From Gonapodya prolifera JEL478 (Eukaryota > Monoblepharomycota > Monoblepharidomycetes > Monoblepharidales > Gonapodyaceae), in contig KQ965747.1 in the NCBI GenBank assembly GCA_001574975.1, positions 448,685-510,888 on the forward strand: a stretch of 62,204 bases of DNA, read 5' to 3'. Every line of letters starts with the position of its first letter. Position 1 is the stretch's first letter. The translations under genes were made by a program, and so were the position numbers. Under the pieces are notes generated by a model. The model worked only from the letters and a program-made list of their open reading frames with translations. It was not told where the DNA came from and did no database searches. Below are positions 12,110-21,804 of the stretch, piece after piece.

Positions 12110-12163
12110 TATTGTGGTTGGAAGAATTTTGAAATTAATTCGATAAAAAAATAAAGGTGCGAT

Positions 12164-12622
12164 TCACAAATATTCAGTATTCAAGTAAACTTGATTTTGT
12201 TCTATGATGTAAAAAAGCATTTTATCCGAATTCCCATAGGCAAGATATTCTTTAATTCTTGCAATATTCCGTCTCATTTTCCCCGTGGTCTCACTTTCAA
12301 TAGTACAATTGAAACAATCAATCTCCCCTCTCAAATGATCAAAAGCAACAGCCATAGAAAATAGCTTCATTAAAGCCGCCGTGGTAATTGAACCGAGAAA
12401 TGTCCACAACACGGTATTGTTTGGTGCCACACCACACAATGGGAGGACAAATATTGAAATCCATCCACAAACACAAATAATAGTACCACTTGCACAAAAA
12501 ATGGCATGGATCTTGACTTTTGTACCAAGTCTTTGCAGTAAATTTTGCAATTCGGCACGATCAGAGCAAGATTCTGCCATTATTTGAAATATTTGTGAAA
12601 CTATTTCTCTTATGAAATTCAT
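12164..12622 (-). CDS. Two-TM membrane protein, unknown
   Basis: An ORF of about 152 residues from the ATG at 12622. Two hydrophobic segments are clear: IHAIFCASGTIICVCGWISI followed by VLPLCGV, and VLWTFLGSITTAALMKLFSM. Charged helices flank them on both sides, suggesting a membrane hairpin. Its ATG overlaps the TGA of the upstream Fic-like ORF in an ATGA arrangement. Either the two are separate, very tightly packed genes, or this is the C-terminal part of the Fic-like protein after a frame break or an unspotted intron. No family was recognised. Confidence 0.45.
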   Translation of the reverse strand: MNFIREIVSQIFQIMAESCSDRAELQNLLQRLGTKVKIHAIFCASGTIICVCGWISIFVLPLCGVAPNNTVLWTFLGSITTAALMKLFSMAVAFDHLRGEIDCFNCTIESETTGKMRRNIARIKEYLAYGNSDKMLFYIIEQNQVYLNTEYL

Positions 12623-13544
12623 CTCTTTCTTGAAGAACACTTTCCATAAGGAGCTCCGAGAACAAAACTAGGATAAAGCTTTCTAAACTGATGAAATGCA
12701 CGTGACTCATTCTTCTTCATTTTCATGTAATATTCTCGAACAACGTCAAAACGCCCCAATAAGCGCCGGTATGCCTCTGTCATGGAAGTGTTGTTCTTGG
12801 CAATCATTTTTGTGCTTTCCACAAGATTTTCTCTACAGTGAGCATATTTCACTCGCGTGAAATGTTTGGTGTGCCGCAGAATCCATTTGTGAGTTCTTCA
12901 CGAACACTCTGTCTGTGTTTATAGTCTGCCAAACCACAACCTTCCTCAACTCCACGTGGTTTTGACGGGCAATTGCGATGACTCAGGATTATATAAGCAT
13001 CAAAAGGATCTCCAGTCAAAAGCCATGAATTGTCATAGAGTTTCTCGTAAAGAATAACAACAGATGTGCGATGATTGCCATCATCGAACAGCTGATCCGC
13101 CCGAATTTCTATAGACGATCCAACCACAAGTCGCACAAGTTCAAGGAGCCCTCCATTGTGTGGATAACATATGTTGCTTGGACGTGAAATCCCCCTGTAA
13201 GCACAAGGCCTGGAGTCTGGGCCAGAATTGTCAAGTAAAAACTGGTTCAGCACAAACACCCTTGAAGACCATTCAAGACCATTTGATTGATGTGGAAATT
13301 GCAAGGTATGTGTGGGAGGTGTTCCATAGCGTGGAAGCAAAAGCGGCCAAGGAGTTTGTGAAAGACTGGAGAATATTGGAATGAGAATTTTTGAAATGTC
13401 ATATCGTTTTGGTGGAGAATCATACCTTCCGATGGTGGATTGGAGAGATTCTGATATATCACAATTGGAGTTTTTCATGGTTGCGAGTTTGGTGATGAAA
13501 AAAAGTTGTGGATTTATATTTCTCGGAGGATCCTTTCTTTGCAA
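12619..13544 (-). CDS. Fic/DOC-like (Fido) protein with one frame break
   Basis: Fido enzymes transfer AMP or related groups to protein hydroxyls. A Fic-like loop is visible near 13080 as QLFDDGNHRTSVVILYEKL, followed by DPFDAYIILS, a pattern I associate with fungal Fido proteins. In the Fic consensus (HxFxDGNGR) the catalytic His is replaced here by Gln and the second Gly by His. The enzyme may therefore be inactive or act differently. The frame is open from 13544 to a TGA at 12851-12849. It continues in the next frame from 12852 (CRENLVESTKMIAKNN, a plausible Fido C-terminal helix region) to 12619. An intron using the acceptor near 12831 or a one-base shift would join them. The start may be an internal Met (MKNSN) at 13478. 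Family call is moderate; activity is doubtful. Confidence 0.5.
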
Positions 13545-13590
13545 ATTTGCGGCTTTTTCTCACAACTTTATTTTCGAAAAAGATGTAAAT

Positions 13591-14391
13591 TCAATTATGA
13601 CTTTTTTTCTTAATTAAATTTAACCTTCTCTGTAGTTTTCTGATATTTTTATCAATATCTGATTTCTCATCAGTTTCTGAATAAGATAATGACTCTATCA
13701 CCATTTTTTCAAAAGACTCGTCATCATTGACATCGTTTTTTAGTTCCTGAATAATCTCTCTCACAAATTCTGACACTGATAAATTTGTCGATGTTATTTT
13801 ATCAATTGAAATGTACTCCTTCGAATTTTTTGAGCTTAGATGTGCAAATTTCTCCACTAATTTTGCTTCAAATTCCCGACACAGGCTCAACGCATCATCG
13901 CCTTCAAACCGATAGAGAAAAATCCGATTTCCTTCTTTGTAAGCAGAATTTCTTTTAAGGAAATTCTGTGTGATCCCAAATTTGACGTATTCCTGAAATA
14001 TATAAATGTAAAAATATGATAATGTTTGAGGTATTTTGGGGGAACCAAACCATCCGCTTTTTTGAGCGATTGGGGCTTTGGAAACCATTTGAATAATATC
14101 TTGTGGCTGCCCAAACCACATGTTTTTTTTAACTCCAGGAAATGGTTGAAGTGTAAACTTCTGTCGAAAAGTTGGATCGCTTTTCAGGCGCCTTAACTGT
14201 CCATCTATAGCGGTATCTTCAATATTAAAATGAAGTCTCAAGAAATCCGATAAAGATGTGCCAAATTCTTGATGGACTCGGCACTTTGATAGAGCGACGG
14301 TGATTTCTTGTGAAGTATTTTCTGTAAATTTGATCTCAATGTTTGATCCTGCAAATGCCATTGAGAATTGTCGGGTTATTAATGAATTCAA
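13591..14391 (-). CDS. GIY-YIG-like nuclease domain protein
   Basis: An intact 266-residue ORF; the true start may be the second Met at 14361 (MAFAGSN). Residues about 124-150 read YFYIYIFQEYVKFGITQNFL followed by KRNSAY. This resembles the GIY-YIG core of T5orf172/MUG113-type proteins, where YxYIF stands for GIY and KFGIT for YIG, with a downstream Arg and a later Glu (CREFEAKLVEKF). Such domains cleave DNA and are common in mobile elements and large DNA viruses. The ~120-residue N-terminal part (DFLRLHFNIEDTAIDGQLRR) is unrecognised and could be a DNA-binding module. The C-terminus is acidic, then lysine-rich. It sits 47 bp from the Fic-like gene on the same strand. The motif is degenerate, so the call is moderate. 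Confidence 0.5.
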   Translation of the reverse strand: MNSLITRQFSMAFAGSNIEIKFTENTSQEITVALSKCRVHQEFGTSLSDFLRLHFNIEDTAIDGQLRRLKSDPTFRQKFTLQPFPGVKKNMWFGQPQDIIQMVSKAPIAQKSGWFGSPKIPQTLSYFYIYIFQEYVKFGITQNFLKRNSAYKEGNRIFLYRFEGDDALSLCREFEAKLVEKFAHLSSKNSKEYISIDKITSTNLSVSEFVREIIQELKNDVNDDESFEKMVIESLSYSETDEKSDIDKNIRKLQRRLNLIKKKSHN

Positions 14392-14801
14392 AAAGTTTGA
14401 CTTGTTCTCGTCCTCTTATGAAAAATATATTCCACATTTTTTGCTTTGACTTTACAAATACACCCACCCTTCCATTTTCACATCTCCGTCCTCATCGTTC
14501 ACAAAAACTTTATCAGTAACTTTTTTGACATCCATCGCGAAAATATTTGCAAGTATCGCGTTTACTGGATACTTTCCTTGCACATCGTCGGTGATTTAAA
14601 AGGATTTTGCAACAGTTTCCGCGTCGATCGCCATTTTGAGATTTATTGGGAGAAAATAGTTTTTTGAAATATTCACATTTTTTAAGTTTCTCTTATGGAA
14701 AAATTATTATTAAAGGAAAAGTTTTATGAAAAGCTTTTATTGAAGAAATCATAAAACTTTTCCTTCAATAAAATTTTTTAAATTTTCGAGAAAATATATT
14801 T
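14392..14801. other. AT-rich spacer with hairpin
   Basis: This lies between the 3' end of the mini-exon gene (14802) and the 5' end of the GIY-YIG-like gene (14391). A 73-codon plus-strand ORF at 14446 has no support. The main structure is the inverted repeat at 14707-14771. Confidence 0.4.
14707..14771. repeat. Inverted repeat / hairpin
   Basis: The left arm 14707-14729 and right arm 14749-14771 are 23-nt reverse complements with a single mismatch, separated by 19 nt. The 17-nt core (AAGGAAAAGTTTTATGA at 14713-14729) is perfect. It lies about 30 bp past the stop codon of the minus-strand mini-exon gene, so in RNA it could be a 3' UTR hairpin. A small MITE-like relic is the alternative. Confidence 0.7.
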
Positions 14802-17253
14802 CTACTCCGGAAGCAACTTGACATTTTGAGGATACTTTGGGTGGTCCACCACAAATTGAACAAAGTTGGCAATAAGGGACCGATCAAACGTTTCTGTGAA
14901 AGGCAAATGAAATGAGGTAAGATCTATAAACTTGAGATGACTTACGCTTGGTTGGTGGTTTCTTGTGTACTGGTGCGTCGCAAAAGTCTTCCCATATTTC
15001 AAAGAAATCTTTGTAGTAGGGCGAAGTCTTGGCATCGAAATTGTCGCCAACCTCGAAATTGTCCCGGATGACCTCGGTCCATTTCACGTTTGTCTGGGAA
15101 AATATTGGAGTTGAAGTGATTGAAATGACAATAGAACACAAACACTAACCTTTTCTTTTGTCTCCTTTTTTGTTGACGACGGTCTACCCTTTTTCCTGGG
15201 AGGCGATTCGAGTTGTGATCCTGAGCGTTTGTGAGAAGGTCCGCCATTAAGCTATTGGGATTTGAAATCATCTCAATAATCAAAATTTAATGAAAAATAG
15301 TAGAAATACCTCTGGATCCGGTGACCACCTCTGGTGTGGGGCTTGAAAAGTGTGAACAGAGGCCACGTCCGTTTCTGACTGCGGGTAACTGTCTTGGTTA
15401 ATATTTGGCAAGGTTATCCCGAGTTGATTGGTCTATAAAGACTTGGTCAAGCAACAAATGACTCGGGAAATGAAAATTTACTTACCAGTACAGATGCAAT
15501 GTTGGCCATTTCGGAAGCAAATTTAGTGGAAACACCGGAAAATTCCGAGGTAATTCGTGCCATTTGTGTCCAAATGTTGAGCAGATCGGGTTGAGGTTTA
15601 TGATTTTCAACATCCAAATAGACCTAACAAAATGCCAAGTAAGTAAAAAATGTACGTACAAATACTCGTTACGTACCGATTCCGTTGTTTGGGAAGACGC
15701 AAGCTAATATAAAAATTAAATGTCAAGAGTAAACATGGGCACGTAACCAAAACACAACATACCATATCGCTCTGCTCCGCGGCTCCCGCAACTTGCGGCT
15801 ATTACGATTGATCAGGCAAATCTTAATGAAAACGATCAAAATTACACACAATCTCTCCATCGTTGACTACGGTCGTGGCGGTGGGGGATTTTCCATTATC
15901 ATCTTGGGGAATCTTCAATGAAAGTACCGAAACCTTGTGAAAAGTTGGTCCTCACAAGTAGACCATAAAAGGGCAACATGCTCACCTTCTTCGTGAGAGC
16001 TCTGCTTGGATGCGGTGCTTTTGATTCCACCGCCGTTTCCGCGGGAGTTTCGGAGATCTGAACATGGAAAATGAAGGACGGAGTTATAAATGATCAATGA
16101 ACAATCATCTACCTGTGCGACAGACTTTCCCTTGCCTTTCGTTGGAGATTCTTCGGAGTTTGTGAGTTCGTCCTATGAAACGAGAAGGGACGAGGTTCCA
16201 AAAAAGTAAAGCGATCATCAACACAAAGGGAGACTTGCCATAAAGGTATTCGCATCATCGTCTGGTGTTCCCTTCTCCTGTGACGGGGTTTCAAGGGCAA
16301 CGGTATCTTGAGCCTTTGCCTTGAGAAGGAATGTATCTCATTATCCAAAAACAATGAAAATAGAGAAAGAAAAGCTCACCAAGTCCGTATCGGGAGCTGC
16401 AGTCTTTTCCTTCTCCTCCGTCGGGGGTTTGATGCTCACTGAGTCTTGAGCCTTTGCCTTGACAAGGAATGCAACTCGATATTCAGAAAACAATGAATAT
16501 AGAGAAAAGCAAACACACCAATTCCTTATCGGAGGCGGCACTCTTTTCCTTCTTCTTTGTCGGAGTTTTGAGTGTGAATGTGTCTCGAGCCTTTGGTTTG
16601 AGAGGGAATGGGACATTGCTCACAAAACAATGATCACGAAGAAAGGTAAGCTCGCCTTTTTGATTTCCGCAGCTCCAGACTTTTCCTTCTCCTTCGCCAG
16701 GGTTTCGCGAGTTGCGGCTTCTTGAGCCTTTGACTTGAGAAGGAACACAACTCACTACCTAAAAAGCAATGAAACTGAAGAGAGATGCACTTACCTCCTT
16801 GGCTTCTGCGGCTCCAGACCTTTCCTTCGGATTCGCCGGAGTTTCGTGGTTGGTCGTTTTTCGTCCCTTCTGAATGCAAAGGTCGCTCGATAACACTTCC
16901 ACGCAGTATCAATAGAGACTCACAAAGTCGTTGAAAACACCATTCGTGTGAAATAGAGACAAAATTGCGGTGTTGAATTCCAGCGCTTTTACATCTTCCT
17001 CTGGGATGTCTTTCTCGTGATTCAAGACGATGTCTTGTGCAAGGACAACTTCTGGAGGTGGCCAGACAGTGACTGGTGACCGTTTGAGCTTCAACAGACC
17101 GGCGTTCTCCTGTTTTGAACATTTAAAAGAAGAACACTTCAATCGAAACGCAGCATTCAACAGTACCCTTGCAAATAGAGACAATTCTGCAAGGACATTC
17201 AATGCATCAACGACTTTGTCTCTTCTTTTCGCCCGAGCGAAGCTTTCAAACAA
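14802..17253 (-). CDS. Multi-exon low-complexity protein with tandem mini-exons
   Basis: At least 16 short exons can be chained with GT-AG junctions; the last ends at 14802 (...NVKLLPE). The first visible exon (17253, LFESFARAKRRDKVVDALNV) abuts a repeat and may be 5'-truncated. Five consecutive exons (16869-16795, 16733-16656, 16590-16519, 16457-16380, 16319-16239) are homologous copies of 75, 78, 72, 78 and 81 nt, each encoding a Thr/Glu/Lys-rich unit such as AQDSVSIKPPTEEKEKTAAP. A 60-nt exon (16172-16113) is a shorter relative. All are phase 0 and a multiple of three. The protein is hydrophilic and probably nuclear: near 15200 it has PPRKKGRPSSTKK, which resembles an AT-hook core. A helical segment (LLNIWTQMARITSEFSGV) lies near 15560. 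Two introns seem to start with GC. Function is unknown. Confidence 0.6.
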
Positions 17254-17540
17254 GGTCTGAACCCATCGAAATTAATCCAACTACTTTTTTGCAAGCTACT
17301 TTTGATGACTGAAGCATCCTTCTATCGTGGGAAGGCTTGGTTCCCAATACGCTTCCTGTCATGTGAGGAAAGTCGAAACTCCCAAGTGATGCTTAGGAAA
17401 GTCCGCAATACATTAAATCATTTCTACAATCATACAAGCATTGAATACCAACCACCGTTTGTTATATTATTGCTTGGTTTGCAATACGACGCTTCATATC
17501 AAGTCTTTCTATTGAGAGAACATACATATTAAGATTGAAA
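17247..17540. repeat. ~285-bp dispersed repeat, copy A
   Basis: This copy aligns with copies B (17541-17800) and C (21805-22060). Shared blocks include GTCTGAACCCATCGAAATTA-like and AAGGCTTGGTTC sequences, GGAAAGTCGAAACTCCCAA, CAAGCATTGAATAC and TATTGCTTGGTTTGCAATAC. It begins exactly where the coding signal of the mini-exon gene stops, suggesting that its insertion or duplication truncated or replaced that gene's 5' end. No ORF longer than noise is present. Confidence 0.75.
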
Positions 17541-17800
17541 CACGTCGAGATTGATCACAACCCTTCTTTGCAAGCTACTTTGTATGACTAAAGCATCCTT
17601 CTATCGTAGGAAGGCTTGGTTCACGATGCGCTTCCTGTGATGTGAGGAAAGTCGAAACTCCCAAATGATGCTTACGAAAGTTCGCAACACATAAACCATT
17701 TCTACAATGATACAAGCATTGAATACAAGTCTCAGTTTGTTCTATCATTGCTTGGTTTGCAATACAATGTTCAAGAAATACATCAGGGGGTATTATTTGA
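17541..17800. repeat. ~285-bp dispersed repeat, copy B
   Basis: Directly adjacent to copy A and about 80% similar by eye. It lies about 220 bp upstream of the kinase/LRR start codon at 18019, so it may form part of that gene's promoter. Confidence 0.75.
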
Positions 17801-18018
17801 GGTGTATTTGGGACGTGCAACTATTGATATTTTGGATATTCTTGATAGAATATGTGCAAGATTTCAGCACCATCAAGCTTCAACAAGTTATTTGACATTG
17901 ACCTTGCGCCCTCACCCTACCTGACCGCGGTTTGCTTATCCAACAAAACACCGCAAATCTCCCAGTTTTTAGTTGGATTCTCCTCGCATCTCGTTTCAAA
18001 CTACCTTGAACCAAAACG

Positions 18019-20712
18019 ATGGCTGCTGGAGCGCCCGGAAAGATCGCTGGAAATGGCCCGTTGCCATTCATTCCTCTCAATGACTTGGCGGACCAAGAGG
18101 ACATTGCTGAAGGCGGAATGGGCATCATTTTCAAAGCTACTTGGATCCAGAGAAACTTTTTTGGACGTGCAACCGCAAAAACACCGGTTGTCGTGAAGAG
18201 GTTGAGACGAGATAGGATTGAACATCGGGATGTGAGATAGTTTCTTTATTAACCGAAGACCTTACAATGCCTATTTCTTTTACAGTTGTTTATTCAAGAG
18301 TCCCAAACATGGTGGAACCTTCCAAAGCATCCAAACATCTTGGCAGTTTATGGGGGTAACATGGATGATAAACGACCCTATTTGGTGTCACCATTTGCCG
18401 AAAAGGGCAATTTGCGTTCATTCTTGAAGTCTTTTAAGAATGGAGCCCCCATGCTGTTGAAGCTAAAACTCGTGAGCCTTACATTTCTTGATTTCTATTG
18501 GAACTGATATGACAATACATTCAAAATAGATGCTCAACATTGCCAAAGGTATCAAACACCTTCATGACAATGACCTAACGCATGCAGACTTGAAGGGAGT
18601 CAATATTCTTATCGACCAGAATGTAACGGCCTTGGTATCAGACTTTGGATTTTCCTTTATGCGGGAATCTGATTTGAGCATTCTGGCTCCAATCATTCAG
18701 TCAGAAAGTGATGATTATGTTGGAGGAACCCCAGTATTTATGCCACCGGAGCGTTTAAGACCATATCTTGAGGGTCGGCAATTTTCTCCCACAAAATCTG
18801 GCGATATTTATGCACTAGCAATGATTTTTTTTGAGGTACGTCTTGCAAAAATTTATGATTTTTGCTCTAAACATCGATTATTTTCAGATATGGACCGGTC
18901 AGAATCCTTTTCAAGGTGTAACACAAAACGAAGCTCTGTGGAGGAATATTGAAAATGGCGACCGGCCAACACGTCTCGGCACACATGATCCAACCTTGAA
19001 CTTGCTCCACGGTATGCCACCTTTACTGCAAAAGCTCATAGATCGTTCCTGGAATCCACTGCATGATGCGCCTGGCTTGCGCCCAAGTATCCGAGATTTT
19101 GTGATAGCATTGGAGCATCTTTTACAGGTGAGATTTTTGTGATTGAAATTCTGAACAGTCGTGAGAACTAGATGTGCCACTGCTTCAAAGATGCATCCCA
19201 TGGTGGAAGAGTTCCTCAGGGACACTCAAAGCTGGAACCAAATTCCTTATTTGAGAAAATTATCAGAAACAGAATTGAAGCTGCCTTTGAGATTACAGAA
19301 AGTATTACTCTCATTATACAATGATTTCCCGCTTGAAGCAGATCTACGTGGTACGTGGAATCTTGATTTGTTGGTGATAACATGACTTGATCAAGTTTAT
19401 CAACGCAATTTCACAGGGAACGGTTGTGGTGTTGAAGGTGCACGGGCCCTTGCAACTGCCTTGGAGAAAAATAAGTCTCTCACAACATTGAATCTTAGTT
19501 GTAAGTAACCAAGCACCGCTTTGGCTTTTGGTAGAACTGTGGTTTGATCGAGTATTTCACCGCAATTTCATAGTCAACGGCATTTGTGATGAAGGCGCAA
19601 GGGCCTTTGCAATTGCCTTGGAGAAAAACAAGTCTCTCACGACATTGAATCTTCGTTGTAAGTTACCAAGCACCGTTTTGGCTTTTGGTAGAACTGTGTT
19701 CTGATCAAGTATTTCACCGCAATTTCATAGCAAACAACATTGGCCTTGAAGGCGCACGGGCCCTTGCAGCTGCCTTGGAGAAGAACAAGTCACTCACAAC
19801 ATTGGATCTTGGATGTAAGTCAACAAGTACAACATTGCCTTTTGGTTGAACGGTAGTTTGATCTTTTATTTCGCCGCAATTTCACAGTCAACGACATTGT
19901 TGATGAAGGCGCACGGGCCCTTGCAACTGCCTTGGAGAAGAACAAGTCTCTTACAACATTGAATCTTTGTCTTACGGATCACCGGCCTCGTCATTATAGA
20001 TTTGATGACCGCAAATTTGGGAAAGGAATTGGCGTTGAAGGCGCACGGGCCCTTGCAACTGCCTTGGAGAAAAACAAGTCTCTCACAACATTGAATCTTT
20101 GCTGTAAGGAACCAAGTACTGCTTCAGCTTTTGATAGAACTGTGGTTTGATCAAGTATTTTACTGCATTTTCATAGCGAACAACATCGGCCTTGAAGGCA
20201 CACGGGCCCTTGCAGCTGCCTTGGAGAAAAGCAAGTCTCTTACAACATTGCAACTTGAAGGTAAACCACCAAGAGAACGGCGACTTTGATCAATAGTGTC
20301 ACTTCAATTTCATAGAGAACGACATTGGTACTGAAGGCGCACAGGCCCTTGCAACTGCCTTGGAAAACAACACCTCTCTTAAAACATTGGATCTCATGTG
20401 TAAGTCGCCAAGGGCCGTTTGTCTTTTGGTAGAACGGCGACCTTGATTAATTATTTCACCGCAATTTCATAGACAACTCCATTGGCNATGAAGGCAGACG
20501 TGCCATTGCGAATGCCTTGGAGAACAACACGACTTTAAAAAAATTGATTCTTGACTGTAAGTCACCAAGTACCGCTTTATCTTTTGGTAGAACCGCAGCT
20601 CAATAATTAATTTTACCGCAATTTCATAGACACGGGAATTGATGATGAAGGCACACGGGCCATTGCAACTGCGTTGGAGAAAAACAGATCATGCGTTGTA
20701 AACTACAACTAA
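18019..20712 (+). CDS. Protein kinase with C-terminal leucine-rich repeats
   Basis: Thirteen exons (18019-18231, 18286-18471, 18530-18835, 18888-19127, 19191-19350, 19417-19500, 19574-19657, 19731-19814, 19888-20103, 20177-20260, 20316-20399, 20473-20556, 20630-20712) join without frame break into about 635 residues. Kinase motifs are AEGGMG at 30-35, Lys60 in VVVK, HADLKGVN with Asp153, Lys155 and Asn158, DFG from Asp171, and PPERL. HAD replaces HRD, as in some TKL kinases. Residues 316-368 form a linker (MHPMVEEFLRDTQSWNQIPY...). Then come nine ribonuclease-inhibitor-type LRRs (GVEGARALATALEKNKSLTT), nearly one per exon. The LRRs probably bind a partner while the kinase phosphorylates Ser/Thr in the cytosol. 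The last repeat is shortened and runs into a stop. There is one N, at 20487. Confidence 0.8.
19417..20709 (+). repeat. Tandem array of LRR exon+intron units
   Basis: The repeating unit is about 157 bp: an 84-nt exon plus a 73-nt intron that starts GTAAGT and ends TTTCATAG. Each exon enters and leaves in phase 1, so each encodes exactly 28 residues, one LRR. Introns are also similar between units (ACCAAG...CTTTTGGTAGAAC...ACCGCAATTTCATAG). Units 4 and 5 are fused into a single 216-nt exon with a 16-17-residue unrelated insert (TDHRPRHYRFDDRKFG). One intron is shortened to 55 nt. The last unit has lost its donor site. Confidence 0.85.
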
Positions 20713-20949
20713 TTTTGTGTTTTTCGACGAAATGATTTTGACACACATTTGGTTGATGAGAAAAAATAGTTAGGAATCTTGCACTTTTCACAACTTTCTT
20801 AAAATTGAATGGAATTTGTCTTAGTTTGTAGCGGGGCACCATTCCACTAGACATTATCACACAATTTCACTTGGCACTTTCTATGCACCTGAAACAGTAT
20901 AAGATTTCTTCGACCATTTATTTAATCTCATTTTAAACTCGTGCATATT

Positions 20950-20987
20950 NNNNNNNNNNNNNNNNNNNNNNNNNNNNNNNNNNNNNN
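20950..20987. other. Assembly gap (38 Ns)
   Basis: A run of 38 Ns lies just downstream of the kinase/LRR gene. Together with single Ns at 20487, 21479, 21595, 21705, 22111, 24278 and 61655 it marks low-confidence joins, mostly inside the repetitive AT-rich block. Confidence 0.95.
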
Positions 20988-21215
20988 AATCTTTTCGAAA
21001 GAGAGAATAATCTATTCAAATGCGGTTTTTTGAAAATTGATATTTTTTAGTAAAATTTTCAGAAATTATAAACCGTACTCTTTGAAATTCGTAAATCTCC
21101 GCTATATTATAGTGAGACAATTAATTTCGAATTATTGGTGAAAAAACGGGAAAATCATGTGATTGTAGCAACTCGTATTTGGTCATTTCAATCAGAAATA
21201 CCTCTCTTCCTCTCT

Positions 21216-21599
21216 TCAAAAGTTACAAAGGTTTTTCACAAGCTCAAAATTTCCTTTTGCCAGTAAAACTTCAATCATCTTCAACTTTGTCTCAACCTTG
21301 TGTTTTTCAAGTTCCAACTTAAACCTTTCTATTTCCATATCCTTTTTTGATTTAATTCTTTCTTTTTGAATTTCAGAATGCTCTTCCAACTTCATTCTCT
21401 TCACAGAATCATCAAATGCATCACAAAGCTTTCGTTTCATCCTGATAATGCTCACTTTAACACTCGTCTGATCATTTCNCGTGATGTGGTTGGAATTGCT
21501 TCCGCCGTCATAAACACTGCATGAGTGGAATTCGCCGCAATGACCAGAAAGTCTTTTTGAAAAGGCATTATAATTTTTCACGCTCATCTTTGAANTCAA
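21216..21599 (-). CDS. Lysine/glutamate-rich coiled-coil ORF with Ns
   Basis: About 127 codons, interrupted by Ns at 21479 and 21595. The C-terminal half is a long charged coiled coil (HSEIQKERIKSKKDMEIERF). The N-terminal half (KNYNAFSKRLSGHCGEFHS) is unrecognised. The start codon is uncertain because of the nearby N. It could be a separate gene or the 3' exon of a gene lost in the 20950 gap. Confidence 0.4.
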   Translation of the reverse strand: MXSKMSVKNYNAFSKRLSGHCGEFHSCSVYDGGSNSNHITXNDQTSVKVSIIRMKRKLCDAFDDSVKRMKLEEHSEIQKERIKSKKDMEIERFKLELEKHKVETKLKMIEVLLAKGNFELVKNLCNF

Positions 21600-21804
21600 G
21601 CTATTTTTGTGAAAGTAAACGAAATCTCTGAAAATTTCATCCGAAATACGTAAACTTCGGCTAAATACTATTTATCCTTGGACAAAAATTTTGCGAGAGT
21701 CTAGNCAGAAAACTTGTTTGATTTGAAACTCACACTTAGAGTATGAGAAGAGAGGTAACTTAAAAAATAAGTGAAAATGTCCTTTCTATCGAAGGGAGTT
21801 CAGA

